Assembly: GCA_002179805.1 (NCBI GenBank)
Contig: NAVB01000374.1
Span: 1 to 39,917, forward strand
Direction of reading: 5' to 3'
DNA from: Acanthamoeba lenticulata
Lineage: Eukaryota > Discosea > Longamoebia > Acanthamoebidae
Length of the DNA: 39,917 nucleotides
Shown here one piece after another: positions 32,112 through 39,917 of the stretch. Numbering within the stretch: position 1 is the stretch's first letter; each line of letters starts with the position of its first letter. The notes below the pieces were generated by a model that did no database searches, was not told the DNA's origin, and saw only the letters and a program-made list of their open reading frames with translations. The position numbers and the translations under genes are program-made.

Positions 32112-33497
32112 ATGGACTCGACCACGCTCTCCTGCAATACGGCAGACCAGGCCATCGGCTTCAGCCTCGACGCTCTAGGTGCGGTCCCCCTTCTCTTGCC
32201 GTGTCTTTCACGCAGGTGTTGACGCATTGGGTCTCTGGCAGAGGGTGGTGATGAGGTGCGTGGGCCAGAGAACATGCACCTGCACAAGCGGCGCGAGAAC
32301 AAGAACAAGAATTGCCCCTACGACTACGTTTTCTTTGACTGGAAGGGAACTCTGGCCAAGAAGAGCGGCCTCAACACCAAGGAGCGCACCCACATTCGGC
32401 TGCGGCGGTTTTATGAAGCCCTCCAGGCCGTGCTTCAGGACAACGAAAAGAACGCTTCATCTGGTCAGGTGGTTCCCATCAGCAGCGGGGACCTAAGCGA
32501 ATGCGAGGACGAGGCCGAGGCCGAGCCGACAACGACGTCGACCGCGCCCAGCGATGCCACAACGAGACAGGTTGAGCTTCCCACATTCGAGCACCTGCAG
32601 TCCACTTTCGACAAGTTGATGCTGGAGCACAAGGGCGAGGACGGTAACAACACGTTCGCGTGGACCACCTTTTTGAGCGCCCTCCTTTACGAGCTGGGCC
32701 TGGCCGACCTGGACGACAGCCACAAGGCACGGCTCCTTCTTTGGCAAGCCGTGTTGGCAACTTTGGTCTCACGTTTTTCCACCACAGAACCGACTGTACA
32801 CGGCGTTTCAGGTTGGCGTGTCGGACTCGGGCCTGTACCACGGGGCCGAGGAGATCCTCCGCTGGCTGCGCGAGGAGGCCGGCCTGCGGCTGGGCCTCAT
32901 CCGCAACTCCAAGCTCGGTGAAGAGGCCATGCGAAAGCGGATCGCCAAAGGCACGTCGGGAGTCAACTCCTGCTTGCCTCAACTGTCACTGACTGGCCAT
33001 TGCGGTGATGATGGGGATGATGACAGCCGGCATTGACCCGTCCCACTTCGAGTCGGTCGTCATGGGCGGTGAGGTCGGCTTCGCCAAGCCCGACGCAGAG
33101 GTTTTCATCTCCGCCGCCCGAACGGCCAACATCGAACACGTTCACGTGCGTCCGTCCTCTTGCCTCAATTGTTCAACCACTGGGCCTTCTCATTCGTGCT
33201 TGCCGACTTGGATTGTACAGTCGTCAGACCCGAAGCGCATTCTCTACATCGGCAATGAGGTTGACGCCGACGTGCACGGAGCCAACGGGTACGACGTGCC
33301 TGCCTTCAAGGCACAACTTGAGTCCTCTTTTTAATATTGACGTCGCTCCACTGTTGGGCAGGGTGGGCTGGACCTCGGTTCTGGTGACACACACGGAGCC
33401 CACCTCGCACGGCAAGGCCGACTACGAGATCGGCCACCTCATGCAGCTCAAAGACATCGTCCTCCGCAGCCAGGACGACACCGAGGAAGCCAACTAG
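32112..33497 (+). CDS. HAD-superfamily hydrolase-like protein with divergent active site
   Basis: Six exons: 32112-32178, 32242-32750, 32788-32950, 33027-33145, 33221-33288, 33362-33497. They give 353 aa. HAD motifs can be placed in order. Motif I is VFFDWKGTL, where the nucleophile Asp is kept but the +2 acid/base Asp is Lys. Motif II region LGLIRNSK has Arg where Thr/Ser is normal. Motif III is GFAKPDAEVF, and motif IV RILYIGNEVDADVHGANG. Between I and II lies a helical cap with an acidic Glu/Asp/Thr-rich linker. The usual HAD reaction (phosphate ester hydrolysis) is therefore uncertain; it may be a weak phosphatase or a non-catalytic member. The intron 32951-33026 uses a GC donor; the 36-bp intron at 32751-32787 is the shortest in the window. 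An AATAAA lies 97 bp past the stop. Confidence 0.82.
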
Positions 33498-33593
33498 CAA
33501 GTTGTTTGCTCCTAGGATGAGGGGACGTGCGACCAAGCGCTGGCTGCCCGTGGAGTGACTGGTGTCGGCAACGCGCCGCTGCCCAAACCCTGA

Positions 33594-33599
33594 AATAAA
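33594..33599 (+). terminator. Candidate polyadenylation signal AATAAA
   Basis: 97 bp past the stop of the HAD-like gene and 19 bp from the convergent ankyrin-like gene's stop. Confidence 0.4.
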
Positions 33600-33617
33600 T
33601 ACACAACAACGCGCTCG

Positions 33618-34613
33618 TCACCCAGGGCAGCCGTTGGCACGAGCCCACTCCAGCACCTCGGAACGGCAGTGCAAGAACGCAACTGTACAGGTGGAGCTGT
33701 CCCATGGGCAGCCGTTGGCGCGGAGCCACTTGAGCGGCGAGGTCGCCTCGCTTTGCCGCCTCCATGCAGGTCAGCGCCTCCAGGGTGTGTCCCTGGGCTT
33801 GCAGCCACTGGAGGGTCTCCATCTGCCCAGAGCTTGCGGCAGCCCTGCAGAGGTCGGTGGGGTAGGGGCAGCCGTTCGCCAGCGCCCACTGGAGCATCTC
33901 CAGGTGTCCTTGGAGAACGGCGATGGCGCTGACGGGCTCATCCCACGGGCAGCCGTTGGCGCGCAGCCACTTGAGCATCTCCAGACGGTCGTGCAGGGCC
34001 GCAGTCCGACAGGTCTCGGAGTCCAAAGGGCAGCCGTGGACGTGCAGCCACTTGAGTGCTTCGGTTTGGTCATCAGCGACGGCGAGGTGAGTGGCGAAAC
34101 TGCTCCACGGACAGCCGTTAGCTCGCAACCACTCCATCACGTCGAGGTGGCCGTGTGCGGCTGCAAATGCAAAGGTCCATTCATCCCACAGCCGTTGGTG
34201 TGCAGCCACTTGAGCACCGCCATGTGGCCTCCTTCGGCGGCCATGGCGAATGTCCACTTGTCCCTCCGACAGCCGTTGGTCCAGCACCACTGGAGCACCT
34301 CCAAGTGCCCGCCCTTCGCTGCTTCACCGCACGTGTCCGCTTCCCACGGTGCGTCCCTAGCGCGCAACCACTTCAGTATGTCGAGATGGCCGCCTCGAGC
34401 AGCTCCAGCGCAAGCACAGTGGTCCCACGGGCAGTTGTTCGCGCGTGCCCATTGCATCACGGCATGCTGACCGTTCGCTGCAGCAAAAGTCAAAGCAGGA
34501 CGAGTGAGCAGAAGGTGCGACCACTGGCGACAAACGGCTCGGCACACGGGCAACATCACTGGCTTTACATGGCTCAGGATAACGCCGACAAGCTCGGGCA
34601 TCAGCTCTGCCAT
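33618..34613 (-). pseudogene. F-box-like / ankyrin-like repeat protein, two frameshifts
   Basis: The ATG at 34613 opens an F-box-like head (MAELMPELVGVILSHVKP, then VCRAVCRQWSHLL). It is followed by short repeats of about 26 residues of the type GHLEVLKWLRANGCPWD-x-T-C-A-x-AA. Such F-box plus ankyrin-like proteins are numerous in Acanthamoeba and in its giant viruses and are thought to recruit substrates to SCF ubiquitin ligases. The repeat reading is continuous but needs three frames: 34613 to about 34191, then 34188 to about 33737, then 33734 to the TGA at 33618. At about 34190 a NGCPWD unit has lost four bases (or one). At about 33736 a GHLEVLKWL-type unit has lost two. No splice sites can absorb these. 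Either the gene is decaying or the assembly has two indels. Repeat quality is high in all three parts, so the damage is recent or artefactual. Confidence 0.72.
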
Positions 34614-34694
34614 CACCCCTCAGGTCGCGTGCCCAATTTGTACGTGTCCACAAAAAAGGAGCCCTTCACTGCTCGTCAAGCGGCTTCGACTTCG

Positions 34695-37091
34695 ATGGGC
34701 AGAACGCACGTGTTGTTTGTCGCGTTGCTGGTCGCCCTCGTCGTGGTGGGGGCTGCTGCCACAGGGCGACGAGGTTTCGTCGACCGCCCCTCGAGCAGCC
34801 TCGCGCACTGGCGCCTTCTTACCGCAGACGAGCAGCGCGAGTGGACGAACGCCAAGCGCAACGAAAGGGATACTTCTTCGGGAGCCCACCTGATCAAAGC
34901 CTTTGTGGCTCTCAAGGAAAATCAAGAGGGCTTGCGCAGGATTCAGGCTGCTGTCGAGGCGGCCTCTGACCCTGACCGGCCTGAAACGTTCGGACGCCAT
35001 CTCTCATGGGAGGAAGTCAACTCGCTCGTCGCTCCCCGCCAGGAAGACGTGGCCCTCGTGCTTGACTGGCTTCAGCGTGCGGGCGTCGAGCACGAGGTGT
35101 TGGGGTCCGGTTCGTGGTTGCGCATCACTGCCTCGCCCGCCGCACTGGAGGCGCTGGTCAAGTGCCGCGTGCGCCCCTACACACCCCGCAAGGCCGCTTT
35201 CTCGGCTTCGTCCAAGGACGCTATCGTCATCCACAGGTGCGAGCAGCAGATCTACGAGATCCCGCACCATCTCGACCACATTGTCGACTTCGTGAGCCCC
35301 ATCGTCGGTAATTTTGCCCGCTGTGTTGACTCTACGAAACTCTCTCTAATCAAATGTGTGTAATTCGAATCAGGCTTCCCCAAGCCCAGCGGCACGAAGG
35401 CTCAGTACCGTGCCCATGGCATCGGAGCTCCACTCGATCAACAGCCCAATGTGACGCCTGCGCTGCTCCGCCAGTTGTACAACATCACGACGCCAGTGGT
35501 CAACATGGGCGTCAACAACACCCAGGCCGTCTTTGAGACTGACGGTACCGTTTTCCCTCAGAGACGTCTCCACGTCGATACTGCGCGGCTTACGCCAACT
35601 GCGTTGCAATGGTTTTGATGCACAGATTCCTACTCCGACGCGGATCTGCAGACCTTCTTCCAGAAGTATGTCCCGCAGCTGGCTGGCCAGCGCGTGAAGA
35701 AGACGATGGGCAACCTGCCCAACAACCCCACCTTCCCCGACACGGAGGCTTCGCTCGACATCCAGTACATCATGGCCATTGGTGCCTTCGCCCCTTCCTA
35801 CTCTTACAACTACAAGTACGTCCCCCCCCCTCTCTACTGTTCTTCTACTTCGTATTTACTTGCCGGCCGCTACCCAGCGACGCAGGCGGGGACGAGATCG
35901 CGGTCTTCTACAACTGGGTCAACGACCTGGCCAACGACCCCAAGCCCCCTCTGGTCCACTCGGTCTCCTACGGCGAGTACGGAGGCGACTACCCCATGGA
36001 CGAGGTCCTTCGGTGCGTGGCCTTGATGGCCGAGCTCTCTATGCCGCACTTCAGGACCTTGCTTACTCACCAAGCGGACTGCTGCTGCTGCTGCTGCTGC
36101 TCGGACAGGGTCTCGAACGAGTGGATGAAGCTGGGCGCGCGCGGCCTCACCGTGCTGGTGGCCTCGGGCGACGACGGCGTGGGCTGCAACGGCCCGTGCA
36201 CGGCGTTCGAGTTCCCGTACCCGTCCTCCCCGTGGATCACCCTCGTCGGCTCCACGCAGGTCCACCAGGACTCGCAGGGTAAGTTCAGCGAGATCGGCAG
36301 CAGCTTCAGCTCGGGCGGCTTCTCCAACGACTTTGGCATTCCTTCCTGGTGCGTTGTGTCCCATGATCGACGCGGCGCAGTTGCTGCTGCCAACCCTAAC
36401 TCACGCTTGTGATTTGTTGCAGGCAAGCGTCGCAGGTGGCCTATTACCTGAACAACTGCCCCAACCTCCCGGCCTCGTCCTTCTACAACAGCAGCGGCCG
36501 CGGCCTGCCCGACATCGCCGCCGCCGGTGCGTCGTGCGCAGGAGAGTTCTCGATGTGTTGTAGCTTGGAACCCAAGTCTCATCAAACTCTGCTGGCAACA
36601 ACACAACAACAACCACGTAGGTGAGAACGTGCAGATCTATGTGGGCGGGTTCGTGCAGCCGGTGGCGGGCACGTCGTGCTCGGCCCCGATCGTGGCGGGC
36701 ATGGTCTCGCTGTGGAACGGCCTCAGGCTGCAAGCCGGCAAGTCCCCCCTGGGCTTCATCAACCCGTTCCTTTACAAGGCGTCGGCTAACCCGGCAGCCT
36801 ACTACGACGTCACCTCGGGCAACAACGCCTACGGTAACACCTCTGGCCCTCTTTTTCATTGCTTGGCTTGACTGGCTGACGTGTCTTCTCTGTGTGTTCA
36901 TGTGATGATGCCAGGTTGCTGCTCCGGCTTCAATGCCTACAAGGGCTGGGATCCTGGTACGCTTTGTTTATTCATTTGTTTATGTATTTATTAGATGATA
37001 TCTGAAGCATTTTCCTCTGTGGGGTGCAGTCACCGGCCTGGGCACGCCCAACTATGGTGTGCTGACTGACTTGGTTAAGCAGTTGCCTTGA
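34695..37091 (+). CDS. Tripeptidyl-peptidase 1-like serine protease (sedolisin, S53)
   Basis: Acid protease that removes tripeptides from free N-termini in lysosome-like compartments. Nine exons: 34695-35307, 35374-35544, 35626-35815, 35878-36012, 36109-36348, 36423-36526, 36621-36833, 36915-36956, 37030-37091. They give 589 aa, near TPP1 length. Signal peptide (MGRTHVLFVALLVALVVVGA). Pro-domain with FGRHLSWEEVNSLVAPRQED and GSWLRITASPAALEAL. Catalytic domain: the Glu/Asp pair in TEASLDIQYIMAIG, the oxyanion Asp in LVASGDDGVG, the nucleophile Ser in VAGTSCSAPIVAG, and a C-terminal calcium-site region (YKGWDP, VTGLGTPNYG). All introns close in phase. Only 81 bp separate its ATG from that of the divergent ankyrin-like gene. 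The intron at 36013-36108 ends in a CTG repeat instead of a pyrimidine tract. Confidence 0.96.
36079..36101 (+). repeat. (CTG)n trinucleotide repeat
   Basis: Seven and a half CTG units directly before the acceptor of the intron 36013-36108 of the TPP1-like gene. Confidence 0.85.
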
Positions 37092-37319
37092 TGACATGCA
37101 TGCTTCCCCACGCGTATGTTCAGAAACTATTTAAATCAATATTATATTATGGCAAGGAGAGCTTCATCCTGGTCTGTTCCTGGTAGTCATCATGTTGATG
37201 GTAGTATTTCTTCCTTGGTGAACAAGAATATTTTATGTAGACATGCATGGCCATTGATCGAAGCGCCATTCATTCACAATTGAAAGAGCTTCAAGTTTGG
37301 CGGGCGTTGGCGCGCCTAG

Positions 37320-37679
37320 ATGGAAGACACCCTGGAAGTAGGCAAAAGAGAACTTATTCAACAATTAGACTTGCAGCTTCTTTATTGGCAGGAACATGTG
37401 CTGCCCAACATCGAGCAGAAGATCATCGCTGAGATAAAACAACCAACCACCAAAGCTGCTTCTTCTTCTGCACCAACATCAAGGAAGAGAAAGAAGGAGT
37501 GCCTGGCGCCTGATGCGAAACAGATCCTGCTCACCTGGCTACAGCAGCACTTGCACAATCCTTACCCCACCAAGAGCGAAAAAGAGCAACTTGCTGAAGC
37601 CACTGGCTTGACGATTTTACAGATAACAAACTGGTTTACAAACGCTAGGCGTCGGTACCTTCCACAAACAGAAGCATGA
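37320..37679 (+). CDS. TALE-class homeodomain protein
   Basis: Intronless, 119 aa. Residues about 57-116 are a homeodomain of the three-amino-acid-loop-extension class: SRKRKKECLAPDAKQILLTW, the PYP loop in NPYPTKSEKEQLAEATGL, and recognition helix ILQITNWFTNARRRYLP with the invariant W-F-x-N-x-R. It resembles plant KNOX/BELL and fungal/animal TALE proteins. The N-terminal half is an amphipathic helix (ELIQQLDLQLLYWQEHVLPN) that may mediate partner binding. A nuclear DNA-binding regulator is the expected role. The start ATG is fixed by the lack of any earlier in-frame ATG with protein-like sequence. Codon use is less GC-biased than in neighbouring genes. AATAAA occurs from 37695. Confidence 0.93.
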   Translation: MEDTLEVGKRELIQQLDLQLLYWQEHVLPNIEQKIIAEIKQPTTKAASSSAPTSRKRKKECLAPDAKQILLTWLQQHLHNPYPTKSEKEQLAEATGLTILQITNWFTNARRRYLPQTEA

Positions 37680-37694
37680 AAAAAATACAGTAAC

Positions 37695-37700
37695 AATAAA
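37695..37700 (+). terminator. Candidate polyadenylation signal AATAAA
   Basis: 15 bp past the homeodomain stop codon, the first of several AATAAA copies in an AT-rich 100-bp convergent gap. Confidence 0.4.
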
Positions 37701-37780
37701 AACAACTAATACAATAAAAACACCTAATAAAATAAAATAGCGTTCGTCTCTCCTCTTTATGTGAAGGGGACTACGCGGCT

Positions 37781-39863
37781 CTACTTGCCGTAGGTCGGGT
37801 AGTTTTGGTTCAACCAATCGCCGAGCTGCGCCGTCAGGTCCAGACCGTACGGGATCTGAGGGGTCGTCCACCACAAGCGTCAGTACAACGACGCGATGCA
37901 CTCGCCTAAGTCGCGCGTGCGGTGCCCGCACGTACGGGATGCTGGGTGGAGAAAACGCAGAAGAAGCGCGTGGTGACGAGGTCCTCGTTGGCCACCACGT
38001 AGTGCGGGTTCGGCTGTCCGGCCAGCGAATCGTCTTTGATTACTTCGCAGATGGCGACGGCCTGGAGGGTGCTCTGGTACAAGCGCGACCCCTTCCAGTC
38101 GATCGAATACGACGGGCAGTAATCGCGCGACGTATTGATGTCTGCACGCATGCGGCGTGAGGAAGCCACAACCCAGTCAAGCCAGAGCGTGGTGGTGGTG
38201 GACGTACGGGGCGAGAGGTAGATTCCGGCTCCGTAGACCGCGCCGCAGGTCATCAGGTCCGTGTTGGACAGGTTGCGCAGCCCGCCCCTCAGGATCGCGT
38301 GCCTGTCCACCACCACGCCCATGCGCATGGGCCATGGCGTCACTCACTCACCCAAAGACGACGACGACAACGAACCAGTTCTCGATGGCCGAGCCGTGGA
38401 AGGCCCAGACGGCCGGGTGCTGCTGCTTGTGGACGCGGAAGCGGGCCTCCTTCTCGGGCGAGTTGGAGAGGAGGAGGTACTGGTGGGGCGTGGCCATGTC
38501 CGAGACCTGCTTGTGGGGCGGGAGGCGCTGGAGGTGGGCCCGGTTGCTGCTGAGGATCCACCGGACGAGGCGGTAGAGCCGCGGCTCGCGGGCCTCTAGC
38601 ATGGCGCGCAGCTCGCGCTCGTCGCTGGCCACGAGCAGCATCTCGTCGACCGACGGCATGCGGTTCAGCACGGCCATCAAGCCGGCGTAGTCCCGCCCGC
38701 CGCCCGGCAGGAGGAACTCCTCAGGGTAGGGCGACAGGATCTTGTCCCGCCGGCTCGACGTCGCCGCGGCCCAGGTCATCGTCAGCATGAGGTCCACGTA
38801 GTCCGGGTCCTGCTTCATGTCCTGATAGACCGACGCCCCGAGCCCCATCTCCGAGTACCGGAACACGCACTTGATCTCGTTGCACACCACCGGCTTCAGG
38901 CCGCTGCTCAGGCGTGCGCCGCAGACGGTCAGATCAAGCTTCATGATGATGACGACAATGACCATGAGGATGGTGGCCCGAGGGCGAGAAAGACGTGCCT
39001 GGAGACGAGCCGCTTGTCGCACATGACGCAGAAGTTCATGCAGTTGCGGATGCGCGAGAGCAGGTAATACATCAGGATCGCCAAGAAGTTGCTGCGGCGC
39101 TCCTGCTCCGGCCCGGGCAGGCCCAGGAAGCTCTTCTCTTTGGCCAGTTCATCCGCGCCGTTGTTGCCGCTGCCGTCGCCGTCGTCATTGTCATTGTCGT
39201 CCTCGGCCTTTTGCTTGCCCTTGCGCTTGGCCTGCTCGTCGACGTCGGGCTTGGTGGCGGTGTTGTTGGCCACAAAGACCGACGTCCGGAGGTAATTGCT
39301 GATGGCCGACACTACCTGCTGCTTGTCGTCGGCGCCGCCGCCGCTGGCGGCCCGGTGGCGCGTGCCGACGGCGGCCTCGTCGTCGTCGCGCTCCACCCAG
39401 TGGACGCCGCACTGGGCCAGCAGGTCGATGGCGCGCTCGACGTCATTGTGGGCGTGCTCGAGCGCGTAGACGGCGGCCAGCTGGTCGTAGCCAGACTCGA
39501 TCATCTTCTTGATGGCCAGCGTGCGCTCCTGCAGCAGCCGGTTGGCCTCGGCCATGGCCTTGCTGGCCTCTTCCTCCTTTTTCTTCTTCTCGAGCAGGTC
39601 TTGTGACTCGGCCTCGGCCTCCTTCCTCTTGCGTTCCGCCTCCTCGTCTTCCTGTTCCTCCTTCTTCCTGCGCTCCTCCTCTTCCTCTTCCTTCCTCTTC
39701 TTCTCCTCCTCGTCCTCCTCGTCCTGCTCGATAGACTTTAGCACAATTCGCGCGTGAGCGACCCAAAGCTTCGCCAAGGCCAAACAAGTTGGAGCCAAGA
39801 CGAACCTCGACCGGCGGCGCTTGCAGGGCCTGGCACGTCGAGGTCCGCACGCCGCCACAGTCG
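37781..39863 (-). CDS. PARP-family ADP-ribosyltransferase with UBA domain (5' end outside window)
   Basis: NAD-dependent ADP-ribosyltransferase similar to animal PARP6/PARP8. Exons in the window: 39806-39863, 38999-39735, 38376-38903, 38208-38302, 37936-38141, 37781-37855 (about 565 residues). In order: an extreme Glu/Lys/Arg coiled coil (about 60 residues), a UBA-like ubiquitin-binding domain (AIKKMIESGYDQLAAVYALE, then VERAIDLLAQCGV), an Asp/Asn-rich linker, the cysteine motif NCMNFCVMCDK with KPVVCNEIKCVF, and the catalytic domain FHGSAIENWHAILRGGLRN, LSNTDLMTCGAVYGAGIYLS and VVANEDLVTTRFF. The NAD-binding His and Tyr are present. The third catalytic position is not a clear Glu, so mono-ADP-ribosylation is more likely than polymer formation. 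The intron 38904-38998 has a GC donor. The two 5'-most exon limits are less certain. An acceptor at 39864 points to an exon beyond the window. Confidence 0.9.
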
Positions 39864-39917
39864 CTGCAGATTGATTTATTTAGTTATTTAGTTATTTTAT
39901 TTTGATAGAAAGATTTT

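Noticed and set aside
1..39917. CRISPR arrays, insertion sequences, transposon ends, integrated viral blocks
   Set aside because: No direct-repeat/spacer pattern, transposase-like frame, terminal inverted repeats or viral gene cluster was found on reading both strands.

Overview
The window looks like nuclear DNA of a free-living amoebozoan, most likely Acanthamoeba or a close relative. I cannot run a search to confirm this. The reasons are as follows. Coding sequence is strongly GC-rich at third positions, and it is broken by many short GT-AG introns (mostly 50-110 bp) with donors of the form GTRCGT. Intergenic stretches are very short and AT-rich. The gene set mixes conserved eukaryotic housekeeping genes with amoebozoan signatures: an SH2-bearing tyrosine-kinase-like kinase of the Dictyostelium SHK type, a long Sel1-repeat protein, and an F-box/ankyrin-like protein of the kind abundant in Acanthamoeba and its giant viruses. 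I rebuilt exon structures by hand. Almost every intron boundary was accepted only if the codon phase closed and the joined protein stayed in its family.

Layout. 1-1283 (-): 5' part of a mitochondrial GABA transaminase. 1599-3218 (+): a fungal-like Zn2Cys6/coiled-coil/PAS regulator. 3318-5535 (-): CCT zeta chaperonin subunit. 5683-7015 (-): electron transfer flavoprotein alpha. 7524-7718 (-): small secreted peptide candidate. 8208-10568 (-): RasGEF. 10858-11586 (+): 12-cysteine multiple-CX9C protein. 12107-14617 (+): GH15-type glycoside hydrolase. 14796-15481 (+): small multispanning membrane protein. 15603-17595 (+): secreted LCAT-like lipase/acyltransferase. 17681-17751 (+): tRNA-His(GTG). 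17868-18202 (+): 93-residue protein with a Cys/His C-terminal motif. 18256-22927 (-): 17-exon protein made of about 28 Sel1 repeats. 23180-27314 (-): SAP-domain/PP2C phosphatase fusion. 27958-30862 (+): SHK-type kinase. 31309-31788 (+): unrecognised single-exon gene. 32112-33497 (+): divergent HAD hydrolase. 33618-34613 (-): F-box-like/ankyrin-like gene broken by two frameshifts. 34695-37091 (+): tripeptidyl-peptidase 1-like sedolisin. 37320-37679 (+): TALE homeodomain protein. 37781-39863 (-): UBA-PARP protein, 5' end outside the window.

There is no operon logic. Neighbours are unrelated, as expected in a compact amoeba genome. Themes that recur are mitochondria (GABA-T, ETF-alpha, CX9C protein), lysosomal or secreted hydrolysis (LCAT-like, TPP1-like, perhaps GH15) and signalling (RasGEF, SHK kinase, PP2C, PARP, two transcription factors). 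The most unusual signals are four GC-AG introns sharing the same GCACG donor, a phase-2 intron recurring at one position of the Sel1 repeat, the 12-cysteine CX9C protein, the SAP-PP2C fusion and the doubly frameshifted ankyrin gene.
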